Positions 34,492 through 43,276 are shown, numbered from the stretch's first letter. The stretch is 64,000 nt of DNA from DATAJX01 sp964601735 (GCA_964601735.1 CAZROO010000002.1:62001-126000), one strand, 5' to 3'. Program-made: numbers and translations. The notes: generated from the letters alone by a model not told the origin.

Positions 34492-35553
34492 CTAAACGCC
34501 AAGCAACTGGCGGATACGCGGGCCGATTTGCTCAAGCGGCAACACTTCGCTGGCGCCATCCGCTTCGGCCAGCGCGCGCGGCATGCCGTAGACCACGCAA
34601 CTGGCGGCATCCTGCCCGATGGTGTAGGCCCCGGCATTTTTAAGTGCGGTAAAGGCTTTGGCGCCGTCAGCCCCCATGCCGGTGAGCAGCACGGCGATGA
34701 CGTGGGCGCCCAGCACCTTTTGTACGCTGTCGCCCAGTACGTCGATACTGGGCATATAAGGGCTTTCGCCATTATCCGGATGGAGCGTGCAACCGTTGGC
34801 TTCCAACCGCAGGTGCAGTCCGCCGGGCGCGATGTAGACCGTGCCCGGCCGGGGGGTGTCGCCCGCTTTGGCTTCGGTTACGCTGATGCCGCAGATTTCA
34901 TCGAGACGGCGGGCCAGCACGCGGGTGAAATCGGCTGGCATGTGCTGGGCCACCAGCACCGGCACCGGCAGGTTTTTGGGCAGGGCCTGAAGCAGGACCT
35001 GTAATGCCTTGGGGCCGCCGGTACTGCTACCGATGACTACCATGCGCGCTGCCAGTTGTTGCGGGGTAACGGCGGGCTTGGAGGCGGGCAGTTCGGCTGG
35101 GGTGGTGGATTCTTCGATCAGTTTTTGCGGCTTGGCGCCTGCGGCGGCAAGAAGTTTTTGGTGGATGTCTTCGGCGTTCTTGAAAATATTCTTGTCTTTG
35201 TCGGCCAGGGCCTTGGGAATGAAATCGACCGCGCCGAGTTCCATGGCTTTGAGAGTAGCTTCGGCACCGTGCTCGGTGAGCGTGGAAATCATCACCACCG
35301 GTGTTTTGGTGGTTTGCATGATTTTGGCTAGCGCCTCGATGCCGGTCATCACCGGCATTTCAATATCCATGGTGATGACGTCCGGCTTGAGGGCCTGGGC
35401 TTTTTCAACCCCTTCCTGCCCGTTGCTGGCAACGTCGATAACCTTGAATTGCGGGTTGCGCTCAATCATCCGCACCAGCGCACCGCGCATAAACGTGGAG
35501 TCGTCAACGACCAGGACCCGGATGGGATTGGCGGAAGATGGTTGGGCGTTCAT
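34492..35553 (-). CDS. cheB: Chemotaxis methylesterase/deamidase CheB
   Basis: 353 aa. An N-terminal receiver with phospho-acceptor Asp63 (VITMDIEMPVMTG) and a linker precede the C-terminal esterase domain with catalytic Ser177 (IGSSTGGPKAL), a His in VAQHMP and an Asp in TGMGADGA. It removes methyl groups from chemoreceptors when phosphorylated by CheA. No cheR is nearby. It starts 8 bp after the cheZ stop. Confidence 0.97.
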   Translation of the reverse strand: MNAQPSSANPIRVLVVDDSTFMRGALVRMIERNPQFKVIDVASNGQEGVEKAQALKPDVITMDIEMPVMTGIEALAKIMQTTKTPVVMISTLTEHGAEATLKAMELGAVDFIPKALADKDKNIFKNAEDIHQKLLAAAGAKPQKLIEESTTPAELPASKPAVTPQQLAARMVVIGSSTGGPKALQVLLQALPKNLPVPVLVAQHMPADFTRVLARRLDEICGISVTEAKAGDTPRPGTVYIAPGGLHLRLEANGCTLHPDNGESPYMPSIDVLGDSVQKVLGAHVIAVLLTGMGADGAKAFTALKNAGAYTIGQDAASCVVYGMPRALAEADGASEVLPLEQIGPRIRQLLGV

Positions 35554-35561
35554 GCCCTACC

Positions 35562-36248
35562 TTATAACAGCTTGGACAGGATGGCGTCGATGTCGTCCTG
35601 CTCAAGCCCTTGACCGGCCAACGCCGGTCCTTGCAACAAGTTGGCGTTTTCGTCGAGCATGGCACGGGTGGCTTCATCGAGCTGTTCGTCTTTTTGCTTG
35701 AGGCCGAACACAACTACCATGCGCAGCACATGGCGTTCGATTTCTTGCAGGGCGCGCACCACCTTTTGGATGCGCTGGCCGGTGATATCCTGGAAGTTGC
35801 AGGCCTCATAAATTTTGGTGATGCTGGCGGTGCAGTCATTGAGCGCGGCATCAACGGCGGACAGGGCGTCAGGGTCAAGCGGCGGGTCCATATTGATGAG
35901 GCGGTCGCGCAGGTCGTTCTGCAACTGGCTCATGCCGTCAAGCTCGTCCATGATGCGGCCGGTGGCGGCTTCGGTCATTTGCACGATGGCGCCAAGCTGG
36001 TTGCTGGCGTCGGGAATTTCCTTGCTGGTGATTTCCTCGCCTTTGATTTCACTCAATTCTTTTTTGGCATTATTGATGAACTTGGCGAGCTCGCCGATTT
36101 CGGCAAACAGGTTGTCCCCGGCTTCGCCTTCTTTATTGAACATGCCGCGAATGGCGTCTACCAGCTCCTTGACCGCGGCATAGGGCACGGTATCGCCCGT
36201 GCGCTGGGCCTCCAGGGCGGCGATGCGTTGTTCCAGGGTTATCGTCAT
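35562..36248 (-). CDS. cheZ: CheY-P phosphatase CheZ
   Basis: 228 aa. Long helices form the four-helix bundle. The catalytic motif FQDITGQ at residues 152-158 gives Asp154 and Gln158, equivalent to E. coli Asp143 and Gln147. The C-terminus DDIDAILSKLL is the CheY-binding amphipathic helix after a flexible linker. CheZ is standard in gamma/betaproteobacteria and less usual in alphaproteobacteria, many of which lack it. It lies between cheY and cheB, so this system controls CheY-P in the classical way. Confidence 0.93.
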   Translation of the reverse strand: MTITLEQRIAALEAQRTGDTVPYAAVKELVDAIRGMFNKEGEAGDNLFAEIGELAKFINNAKKELSEIKGEEITSKEIPDASNQLGAIVQMTEAATGRIMDELDGMSQLQNDLRDRLINMDPPLDPDALSAVDAALNDCTASITKIYEACNFQDITGQRIQKVVRALQEIERHVLRMVVVFGLKQKDEQLDEATRAMLDENANLLQGPALAGQGLEQDDIDAILSKLL

Positions 36249-36294
36249 CAGGGGATATTCCTTATTTTAATTGGTTTTAAAGTAAGGGGTCCGT

Positions 36295-36681
36295 TTAGAA
36301 CGGCCCGAGTACTTTTACCAGCTTTTCCTTGAGCGTAGCGGCATTGAACGGTTTGACGATATAATTGCTGACACCCGCTTGCACCGCGGCCACAACGTTT
36401 TCGCGTTTGCCCTCGGCCGTAACCATGATGAACGGCAGCGTTTTATACTTGTCATTGGCGCGAACATTCTTAAGAAAGTCGATGCCTGTCATTTTGGGCA
36501 TGTTCCAGTCCGAAATGACGAGATCTATCTGTTCGGTTTGCAGGCGGTCCCAGCCGGTGGAGCCGTCGTCCGCCTCCACCATGTTGGTAAAGCCCAACTG
36601 GCGCAGCAGATTGACGATAATACGGCGCATGGTCTGGAAGTCGTCCACGACCAGGATTCTCATATTGCGGTCAACGGCCAT
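36295..36681 (-). CDS. cheY: Chemotaxis response regulator CheY
   Basis: 128-aa single receiver domain. Phosphorylation pocket: Asp13/Asp14, Asp58 (LVISDWNMP), Thr88 (MVTAEG) and Lys110 (YIVKPF). CheY-P binds FliM, encoded 1.4 kb upstream in the same direction, to change motor rotation. It is the first gene of the cheY-cheZ-cheB-cheA set. A terminator after motE separates it from the fliL-fliM block. Confidence 0.97.
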   Translation of the reverse strand: MAVDRNMRILVVDDFQTMRRIIVNLLRQLGFTNMVEADDGSTGWDRLQTEQIDLVISDWNMPKMTGIDFLKNVRANDKYKTLPFIMVTAEGKRENVVAAVQAGVSNYIVKPFNAATLKEKLVKVLGPF

Positions 36682-36803
36682 TGTCGGCGTTCCTTATTGT
36701 TTTTGTACTCCGGGGCTTGGGGGGTGACCCATGCCGCCGCACTTTACTGATGATTACCATGAACCATAACTGACAGGTACGAAACCACCAAGGGCTAGGT
36801 CAC

Positions 36804-36827
36804 CAACAAAAGCGCCCATGTGGCGCT
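36804..36827 (-). terminator. Terminator after motE
   Basis: On the minus strand GCGCC-ACATG-GGCGC followed by TTTTGTT, 33 bp beyond the motE stop. Confidence 0.7.
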
Positions 36828-36859
36828 GCCACCATAGGCTGTAAGATATGTGGTCATTT

Positions 36860-37522
36860 TTAAGGCCGTTTTGCCGGGGTGGCAGTGGTGGCCTGGCTCA
36901 GGTTGTCACCCACTATTGGATTGCTGGCCATCATTTCCGACACTACGCGGGCTTTGACCGGATCAAGCGCTTCCATGATTTTACCGCTCTTTTTAACCGG
37001 CATGCGCATCAGCACGTCATGAACGATGCTGTTATCCAGCCTGTTAAGCACAACGGCGGCGGCGGCGGGCTTCATGGCCGCGTACATTTGTGCCAGTTGG
37101 GTCAGTTCTTTGTCGCCTTTGCCCGACAAACCGGTCATCAAGTGTTCAATTTGCGCCTTGAGGGTTTGTAGCTCCTTGGTCTTGTCGGCCAGGCGGCGTT
37201 CCATCAGGTCGGCCAGTTTTTCGCGCAATTCAAGGGCTTGGGCGCGACGTTCCAACTCCACCCGCTTGGCTTCCAAATCGGTCAGTACCGCCACTTCGGC
37301 CGGGCTGAAGACGCGTTCGTTATTGGGCAGCAGAACGGTAGGAGTGGTAGGCACGCTGCTGCTGACCGTCCCTGTTGTAGCGCCTTCCTTTTTGCCTTCC
37401 TTGCCTTCGGCGGCGGGTTTTTCGCCCGCGGGCTTCTTGGCTTCTTCGGCGGCATGGGCCAGCGGCGCTACAACCAGCGCCAAGGCTAGCGGCAGTCCCC
37501 AGCGCTTGGGCATGTCAGGCAT
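36860..37522 (-). CDS. motE: MotE-like motility chaperone
   Basis: 220 aa. A signal-like N-terminus (LPLALALVVAPLAHA) is followed by a Lys/Glu/Pro-rich linker, a long coiled coil (about residues 80-135) and a C-terminal MgtE-N/MotE-like fold (AQMYAAMKPAAAAVVLNRLD). In rhizobia MotE is a periplasmic chaperone for MotC. No MotC is recognised here, though the MotB-like proteins or the 962-aa protein could be partners. It lies 3 bp after the DUF6468-like gene. Confidence 0.82.
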   Translation of the reverse strand: MPDMPKRWGLPLALALVVAPLAHAAEEAKKPAGEKPAAEGKEGKKEGATTGTVSSSVPTTPTVLLPNNERVFSPAEVAVLTDLEAKRVELERRAQALELREKLADLMERRLADKTKELQTLKAQIEHLMTGLSGKGDKELTQLAQMYAAMKPAAAAVVLNRLDNSIVHDVLMRMPVKKSGKIMEALDPVKARVVSEMMASNPIVGDNLSQATTATPAKRP

Positions 37523-37525
37523 TAA

Positions 37526-38050
37526 TCAATTGCGCTCCTTGGCGCGAAGCTCGATTTCAGCCTGGCTGGGGCGGCGGGCAATGGCCTTGGAGCCGCTACC
37601 GGCGGCGTCTCCCAGTTCGGCCAGCAGGTTTTCCAGCGGGTCGGTTGCCACGGTCGATTCCATCTGCTGCACCATCGGCTGCTCAAGCGTTTGTACGGTT
37701 TTGGTGATGGTGGTTTCGATTTTGGCGCCATTGGCATGTTCCATCCTGTTGGCTGTTTGCTCGCCCCGGGCAATGAGGAATTTGAGATCGCTGACCGTGG
37801 TTTGCGCGGCCTGAAGTTGTTGATTCAGGTCGGGCCCCAGCTTGTGGGCGGCATGGTTCATTTCTTGACGCGCCTGCTCCAGCCCCTGGCGTACTGCCAG
37901 CAGTTGCTGGGCCAGTTTTTCGGCCAGCAGTGGGGCCTCGCGCAGCTCGCGGCGCATGCCGCGCAATAGCTGCCCCAGCAGTAGCAGCAAACCAGCCACC
38001 AGGGCCAGTAATACACAGCTTACCGTTGCCAAAGCTAATCCGACGCTCAT
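37526..38050 (-). CDS. DUF6468-like flagellar-locus protein
   Basis: 174 aa. One N-terminal membrane helix (LATVSCVLLALVAGLLLLLG) is followed by a long helical, probably coiled-coil cytoplasmic region and a disordered tail. Such proteins are regularly found between fliM and motE in alphaproteobacteria; the family label is from memory of that position and topology. Their precise job in the motor is not established. It lies 6 bp after fliM, so it is cotranscribed. Confidence 0.75.
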   Translation of the reverse strand: MSVGLALATVSCVLLALVAGLLLLLGQLLRGMRRELREAPLLAEKLAQQLLAVRQGLEQARQEMNHAAHKLGPDLNQQLQAAQTTVSDLKFLIARGEQTANRMEHANGAKIETTITKTVQTLEQPMVQQMESTVATDPLENLLAELGDAAGSGSKAIARRPSQAEIELRAKERN

Positions 38051-38056
38051 GGTTGA

Positions 38057-39121
38057 TTATCCTGATTTCTGGTTGTTCAAATCGGTGATGGTATGGGTGA
38101 TGCGCACGGCCTTATGGTCAAGCGCACGGCCCATAAGGCCCACCAGCTTGGTGACACCGCTGCAGCTGAGCTGGACGGGGCTGGTGGGGCGGGCATCGAG
38201 GACGATGGTATCGCCCACTTTCCACTGCAACACGTCCTCAATGGGGAATTTCATTTCGTCGAGCACGGCATTAAAAACCATGGTGGTGTGGAAAAGCTCC
38301 TGGCTCAGGTGATTTTCCCAGATGTTGTCCTGGCCGAATTTCTCGCCCATGAATTGCTGCAACAGTTGCTCGCGCACCGGTTCGAGCGTGGCGTAAGGCA
38401 GGCAAAACTGCATTTTGCCCTCGCGACCCTCAAGGTTGGCCTTGACCGTGACGATGATGCAGACGTTGGTATCCTGCGAAATGACGGCAAAGCGCGGATT
38501 GACTTCCATGCGCTCGCTCTTGAACTGTACCGGCGCAATGGGCGCGAATGCCTCGTTGAGATCGCGCAACACCATGTCGTTGAGCGTATCCACGATTTTA
38601 CGCTCGATGGCCGTGAACTGCCGCCCGGCAATGGGTATGGGGCGCGCTTTGCGGCCGCCGAGCATAACATCCACAACCGAGTAAATCAGCGAGCTTTCGT
38701 ACACTACCAGCACGTAGTCTTCGAGCCCCACGGCATTGACCACCATAATGCCCGCGGGCAACGCAATCTGATTGAGATAATCGCCGAAGCGCACCGAACT
38801 CATGCCCATCACCGTCACGTCAACGTTGTCGGCGGTGTACTGGCGGAGGCTGGTGGAGAGCACGCGCTCGAATTTGTCGAACACCACTTCGAGCATTGGC
38901 AGCTTTTCATAGTTGACCACGCTTTGGTCAAGCAGCGCACGGGTTCCCCGGCTGGACGAACCGTCGTCGCCGCCCACGCCCAGCAGGCTGTCGATTTCAT
39001 TCTGGTCGAGAACTTTCTGGGTTTCGCCCGGCTTGGCCGGGGCGGCGGCATCGGCGGCAGGCTGGCCCTCGGCCATGCCCTGCCACTGTTTCAGCATTTC
39101 TTCTTCGGAGGCGCCGCTCAT
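38057..39121 (-). CDS. fliM: Flagellar motor switch protein FliM
   Basis: 354 aa. The N-terminal CheY-P-binding segment is LDQNEIDSLLG at about residues 38-48, displaced from the extreme N-terminus by an Ala/Pro-rich extension. The middle CheC-like domain (FGDYLNQIALPAGIMVV; LMLGGRKARPIPIAGR as VVDVMLGGRK) is followed by the C-terminal SpoA domain. FliM forms the C-ring that reverses the motor. Order fliL-fliM-DUF6468-motE. Confidence 0.96.
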   Translation of the reverse strand: MSGASEEEMLKQWQGMAEGQPAADAAAPAKPGETQKVLDQNEIDSLLGVGGDDGSSSRGTRALLDQSVVNYEKLPMLEVVFDKFERVLSTSLRQYTADNVDVTVMGMSSVRFGDYLNQIALPAGIMVVNAVGLEDYVLVVYESSLIYSVVDVMLGGRKARPIPIAGRQFTAIERKIVDTLNDMVLRDLNEAFAPIAPVQFKSERMEVNPRFAVISQDTNVCIIVTVKANLEGREGKMQFCLPYATLEPVREQLLQQFMGEKFGQDNIWENHLSQELFHTTMVFNAVLDEMKFPIEDVLQWKVGDTIVLDARPTSPVQLSCSGVTKLVGLMGRALDHKAVRITHTITDLNNQKSG

Positions 39122-39199
39122 GTTTCTGTTCCGTTCTGCCGCTTAATATAACACAAAGGCCGCCGGCGGGCAGCCTTTGCCTATAACGCCAGCAGGCAA

Positions 39200-39766
39200 T
39201 TACTGGACGAGAACCTCGCGGAACAGCACGTTTTTAACCCTCACCGGCGCCAGGGTTTGGCTGGCGCGCAGCAGCAGGTCTTCCTTGATGCGTTGCAGCC
39301 CGGCGTTGCCGCGCAGGTCGTCCAGCCGCAGTTGGCGCAGGTATTGGAGATAATCATCCTGCAGGCGGGCGGCGTTGGTCTCCACCTGTTTTTCCTCGTC
39401 GGTGCTGGCAAGCTCCAGCGTTACCTTGAGGCGCAAAAAATGGTCCTGCTGGCCGGTCTGGGCAAGATTAAGGCTGAATTCCGGCACATCGTAAAACACC
39501 GAGGCCGCCGCCGCACCGCTGGACGGGGCGCCGCTCATGACCGTATCGGCATCGGGCGTGGAGGGCTTGCGCAGCACAAAAAACCAGGTGGCGATACCGG
39601 CGACGATGAGCAGCACGGCGGCACCGACGCCCGCCATCATCAGCATCTTTTTTCTGTCGCCAGCAGGGGCTGCGGCCGCTTCGCCTTCGGCAGGCGCGGC
39701 GCCGCCCTCCTTGGGAGCTTCTTTTGAAGCCTCCTGCGGCGCTTCCTTAACAACTTCTTCTGCCAT
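39200..39766 (-). CDS. fliL: Flagellar basal body protein FliL
   Basis: 188 aa. A Glu/Ala/Pro-rich cytoplasmic N-terminus, one membrane helix (MAGVGAAVLLIVAGIATWFFVL) and a periplasmic FliL domain (VPEFSLNLAQTGQQDHFLRL, and ending VKNVLFREVLVQ, the conserved family end). FliL supports the stator around the motor. First gene of the fliL-fliM run, 78 bp from fliM. Confidence 0.94.
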   Translation of the reverse strand: MAEEVVKEAPQEASKEAPKEGGAAPAEGEAAAAPAGDRKKMLMMAGVGAAVLLIVAGIATWFFVLRKPSTPDADTVMSGAPSSGAAAASVFYDVPEFSLNLAQTGQQDHFLRLKVTLELASTDEEKQVETNAARLQDDYLQYLRQLRLDDLRGNAGLQRIKEDLLLRASQTLAPVRVKNVLFREVLVQ

Positions 39767-39801
39767 GCCCTGTTCTAACCTTTAAACCTTCCAGAACTCA
39801 A

Positions 39802-40677
39802 CTAGCGGTAGGGTTTGGGCTCGGGGCCGGAGTAATCGTAGAAGCCACGACCGGCTTTTTTGCCGAGCCAGCCGGCATCGACAAATTTCACCAGCAGCGG
39901 GCAGGGGCGGTACTTGCTGTCACCCAGCTCGTTGTGCAGCACGCGCATGATGGCCACGCAAGTGTCGAGGCCGATGAAGTCGGCCAGCGTCAGCGGGCCC
40001 ATCGGGTGCCCGGCGCCAAGCTTCATCGAGGTATCAATGCTTTTCACCCCCGCAACGCCGTCCTGCAGCGCATAGGCCGCCTCGTTGAGCATGGGCAGCA
40101 GCAGGCGATTGACGATAAAGCCTGGCACGTCCTCGCTGGTCGCGGCGGTCTTGCCCATCTTGGTCGCCACTTCCAGAACGCGCTCGTAGGTTTCGTTGCT
40201 GGTGGCCAGCCCTTTGATGATTTCAACCAGTTGCATCATCGGCACCGGGTTCATGAAGTGCAGGCCGATGAACTTTTCCGGCCGCTTGGTCACGGCTGCC
40301 AGGCGGGTGATGGAAATGCTGCTGGTATTGCTGGCAATCAGGCCATCCTTGTTCAGCACACCATCGAGTTCGGCAAAGATTTTCTTTTTGATTTCCTCGT
40401 TTTCGGTCGCGGCCTCAACCACCAGATTGCACTTGGCCAAATCGGCCATTTTGGTGGTGGTGGTGATGTTGGAAAGAGCCGCTTTTTTCTCGGCTTCGGT
40501 CAGGTTGCCCTTGCCGATTTGCCGGTCCATGTTGCCTTCGATGGTCTTGAGGGCCTTTTCCAGCGCCTCGGCGCGGGCGTCCAGCATGGTCACCTTATAG
40601 CCCTTTTGCGCCGCCACGTGCGCAATACCGCCGCCCATCTGCCCTGCGCCAATAACGCCGATGTGAGAAATCTCCAT
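39802..40677 (-). CDS. 3-hydroxybutyryl-CoA dehydrogenase
   Basis: 291 aa. NAD(P)-dependent oxidation/reduction between acetoacetyl-CoA and 3-hydroxybutyryl-CoA. N-terminal Rossmann motif GAGQMGGGIA, the catalytic-His segment GLHFMNPVPMMQLVE, and SEDVPGFIVNRLLLPMLNEA are diagnostic of the Hbd/PaaH family. The frame is open 830 bp upstream opposite def, but the family starts at MEISHIGVIG, so the ATG at 40677 is used. Likely for butanoate or PHB metabolism. Confidence 0.95.
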   Translation of the reverse strand: MEISHIGVIGAGQMGGGIAHVAAQKGYKVTMLDARAEALEKALKTIEGNMDRQIGKGNLTEAEKKAALSNITTTTKMADLAKCNLVVEAATENEEIKKKIFAELDGVLNKDGLIASNTSSISITRLAAVTKRPEKFIGLHFMNPVPMMQLVEIIKGLATSNETYERVLEVATKMGKTAATSEDVPGFIVNRLLLPMLNEAAYALQDGVAGVKSIDTSMKLGAGHPMGPLTLADFIGLDTCVAIMRVLHNELGDSKYRPCPLLVKFVDAGWLGKKAGRGFYDYSGPEPKPYR

Positions 40678-40737
40678 AACCTTTTCCTTATTATTGAATG
40701 TATTGTGCCTGAAGCCCTGGATGGCGTATAGAGCGCT

Positions 40738-41391
40738 ATGTCCAAAATATTGCCCGTCATTGTAGCGCCGCATCAGTTGCTGTTGCAAAAATCCGAACCC
40801 GTCAAAACCGTGGACGCCGCCGTGCGTGCCACGCTCGATAACATGCTGGCTACGCTGTACGCCGCCGATGGCGTGGGGCTGGCCGCGCCGCAGGTCGGTA
40901 TTCTGGAGCGTCTGGTGGTGATGGATTTGGGCACCGAACGCGCCGACGGCAAGCGCGATTACAGCAAGCCGAACCCTCAGGTGCTGGTGAACCCGGAAAT
41001 TGTGGGCCGCAGCAAAGAGATGCGCGTGCACCAGGAAGGTTGCCTGAGCATCCCCAACATTTACACCGATGTGGAACGCCCTGACCGCGTGACCCTCAAG
41101 TGGCTGGACAAGGAAGGTGCGCCGCAGCAGCAGGAATTCGATGGCCTGCATGCCACGGTCATCCAACATGAGGTCGACCACCTCGACGGCATCCTGTTCC
41201 TCAAGCGCCTGAGCCGCCTGCAGCGCGAACGCATGGAAAAGAAATACGCCAAGTTCCTGCCGGATTTCATCGAGCATCCCAAGTATGCCATCAGCGTGCA
41301 GGGGCAGGGCGTGGTTGCGGCCTGCAACCATGACCACGGGCACCACCACCATCACCATGTGCACGGGCCCCATTGCAATCATGACCATTAG
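40738..41391 (+). CDS. def: Peptide deformylase with His-rich C-terminal tail
   Basis: 217 aa. Removes the formyl group from nascent proteins. Motif 1 GVGLAAPQVG (residues 46-54), motif 2 EGCLS with metal ligand Cys102, and motif 3 QHEVDHLDG with His144, Glu145 and His148 are all intact. From residue 196 the protein ends in a 22-residue tail with 12 His, including six in a row (202-207), and two Cys. This is not part of the normal fold and could store or deliver the Fe2+/Ni2+/Zn2+ cofactor. fmt follows at once. Confidence 0.96.
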   Translation: MSKILPVIVAPHQLLLQKSEPVKTVDAAVRATLDNMLATLYAADGVGLAAPQVGILERLVVMDLGTERADGKRDYSKPNPQVLVNPEIVGRSKEMRVHQEGCLSIPNIYTDVERPDRVTLKWLDKEGAPQQQEFDGLHATVIQHEVDHLDGILFLKRLSRLQRERMEKKYAKFLPDFIEHPKYAISVQGQGVVAACNHDHGHHHHHHVHGPHCNHDH

Positions 41392-42382
41392 CCCTTCGCG
41401 CAGCGAACAAGAGCTTGGCTCGCTGCAGACCCGAAGGGGCGAAAGCGGCCGAATTAAAGATATCATCTTCATGGGGTCGCCCGCCTTTGCGGTGCCCTCG
41501 CTCAAGCTGCTGTCTCAACAGTTCAACATTGTCGCCGTCTATACCCAGCCGCCGCGCCCGGCGGGCCGGGGGCAGGCCGAGCAGAAAACACCGGTGCACC
41601 AGTTGGCGGAAGAACTGGGCCTGAAAGTCCATCACCCGCTAAAACTCAAGGCCGAGACGCTGGATGAAGTGCTGGCCATCAAATGCGATGCCATCGCGGT
41701 GGTGGCCTACGGCCTGCTGCTGCCCAAAAAGCTGGTCGACGAACGCCTGTGCCTCAACCTGCACCCGAGCGCCCTGCCGCGCTGGCGCGGCGCCGCACCG
41801 CTGCAGCACACGCTGCTCAACGGCGACACGCATACCGATATCTGCATCATGAAGCTGGACGAAGGCATGGATACCGGCCCGGTGTACAGCAGGCTGCCAA
41901 CAGTTGTACCGCCGGACATCACTTTTGGCCGGTTACATGACCTTTGTGCACAGAAAGGTGCCGAGCAACTGACAGCAGTGCTACACAAACTGCCAGGCCT
42001 TCAACCCGTGCCGCAGGTGGGTGAAGCAACCCACGCCTTCAAGCTGACCGCCGAACACCGCCTCATCGACTGGCATAAGACAGCGACCGAAATCAATAAT
42101 CAAATCCGTGCCTTATCCCCCACTCCCGGCGCCGTCACTCATCTGCTGGGCGAGAACGTAAAAGTGCAGGGCAGTACGGTAGTTACCACCGCCGAGGCGC
42201 ATACCGCCGGTGAAATTCTGCACCTCGACGACGACGGCCTGACCATCGCCTGTGGTCAAAACGCCATTCACATCAGCCACATCCAGCGCCCCGGCAAAAA
42301 AATGCAGCCGGTGGCCGAGGTGGCGCGCGGCTGGGCGGCGCTTACGCCCGGTATGGTTGCAGGCCGCCCCGCGCAGGCCTAG
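41381..42382 (+). CDS. fmt: Methionyl-tRNA formyltransferase
   Basis: 333 aa from the ATG at 41381, which overlaps the end of def by 11 bp. Formylates initiator Met-tRNA. The family core begins at DIIFMGSPAFAVPSL, and LNLHPSALPRWRGAAP is the signature loop; a C-terminal OB-like domain follows. Normal Fmt proteins start within a few residues of IIFMG, so the first 24 or so residues (encoded by the hairpin repeat 41390-41440) are extra. The true start could instead be the ATG at 41471 or a non-ATG codon near 41455. def-fmt-truA is a common alphaproteobacterial order. Confidence 0.9.
   Translation: MTISPSRSEQELGSLQTRRGESGRIKDIIFMGSPAFAVPSLKLLSQQFNIVAVYTQPPRPAGRGQAEQKTPVHQLAEELGLKVHHPLKLKAETLDEVLAIKCDAIAVVAYGLLLPKKLVDERLCLNLHPSALPRWRGAAPLQHTLLNGDTHTDICIMKLDEGMDTGPVYSRLPTVVPPDITFGRLHDLCAQKGAEQLTAVLHKLPGLQPVPQVGEATHAFKLTAEHRLIDWHKTATEINNQIRALSPTPGAVTHLLGENVKVQGSTVVTTAEAHTAGEILHLDDDGLTIACGQNAIHISHIQRPGKKMQPVAEVARGWAALTPGMVAGRPAQA
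41390..41440. repeat. Hairpin repeat at the def-fmt junction
   Basis: GCCCTTCG (41391-41398) and CGAAGGGGC (41432-41440) flank an inner CAGCGA/TCGCTG pair (41401-41425). The inner sequence GCAGCGAACAAGAGC-TGGCT is shared with 49949-49968 before ftsL. Confidence 0.7.
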
Positions 42383-42463
42383 CCTTGGTCCGATGCCGCC
42401 CTCGCTGTTTCAGAGTCCACTTCAACCTTGCCCGGAATTTCTTTTTACTCTAGGGCGTTACCT

Positions 42464-43252
42464 ATGCGCTTGAAACTGACGCTTCAATATACCGGCACCG
42501 GTCTTTACGGCTGGCAGGCGCAGCCCAAGGACAATCTGCCGACGGTGCAGGGCCACCTGATGGAAGCGTTTAAAAGCCTCAAGGTCAGGGCTGCCGACCC
42601 GGTGGCCGCCGGGCGCACCGACGCGGGCGTGCACGCCCTCGGCCAAACAGTGCATGTCGACGTGGAGAAGCGGCTGGAGCTCATCAAGTTCTGGGGCGGC
42701 CTCAACCGGTTTCTGCCGGAGAGCATCCGCATCATGCGCGTGGCCGAGGTCGATGACAAATTCCACGCCCGTTACAGTGCCCTGCAGCGCCAGTACCGCT
42801 ACCTGATTTACAGCGGCCGCGATTTGCCGCCGCATCTGGTGGGCAAGGTCGGGCATGTGCGCCATCCGCTCAACTTCCAGGCCATGAACAAGGCGCTAAA
42901 AAAGCTGAAATACGGCGAGCATGATTTCAGCGCCTTTCGCGACGCTGAATGCCAAAGTCGTACGCCCATCTGCCGCCTTATCACTCGCAAATTGCTGCTG
43001 ACCCGCGATGCGCTGGGTACGCCGCTCATCGCCCTCGACATCGCCGCCGACCACTTCCTCCATCACATGGTGCGCAACATCGTCGGCACGCTGGTCGAAG
43101 TCGGCGAGGGCAAGCGTACCGAAAAAGCGTTAGTGGACTTAATCAAAACCAAAGACCGTAAACTGGCGGGGATGACCTTCAGTCCCGACGGTCTCTATTT
43201 CATGGCGGTGAAGTATCTGCGGCATAAGGAGCTGGAAAGTATTGGTAAATAA
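42464..43252 (+). CDS. truA: tRNA pseudouridine(38-40) synthase TruA
   Basis: 262 aa. Makes pseudouridine in the tRNA anticodon arm. The catalytic Asp lies in GRTDAGVHALGQ. The N-terminus RLKLTLQYTGTGLYGWQ fits the family. Other motifs are FHARYSALQRQYRYLI and HHMVRNIVGTLVEVGEG. The ATG at 42464 is chosen over an in-frame upstream start. A bidirectional terminator begins at its stop. Confidence 0.96.
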   Translation: MRLKLTLQYTGTGLYGWQAQPKDNLPTVQGHLMEAFKSLKVRAADPVAAGRTDAGVHALGQTVHVDVEKRLELIKFWGGLNRFLPESIRIMRVAEVDDKFHARYSALQRQYRYLIYSGRDLPPHLVGKVGHVRHPLNFQAMNKALKKLKYGEHDFSAFRDAECQSRTPICRLITRKLLLTRDALGTPLIALDIAADHFLHHMVRNIVGTLVEVGEGKRTEKALVDLIKTKDRKLAGMTFSPDGLYFMAVKYLRHKELESIGK

Positions 43253-43276
43253 CAAGCGGCCCGAAGGCCGCTTGTT
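43251..43276. terminator. Bidirectional terminator truA/sucD
   Basis: AACAAGCGGCC-CGAA-GGCCGCTTGTT, shared by convergent truA and sucD; it includes the truA stop. Confidence 0.85.

Noticed and set aside
40678..41505. Upstream extension of the 3-hydroxybutyryl-CoA dehydrogenase frame
   Set aside because: Antisense to def; the family starts at MEISHIGVIGAG.
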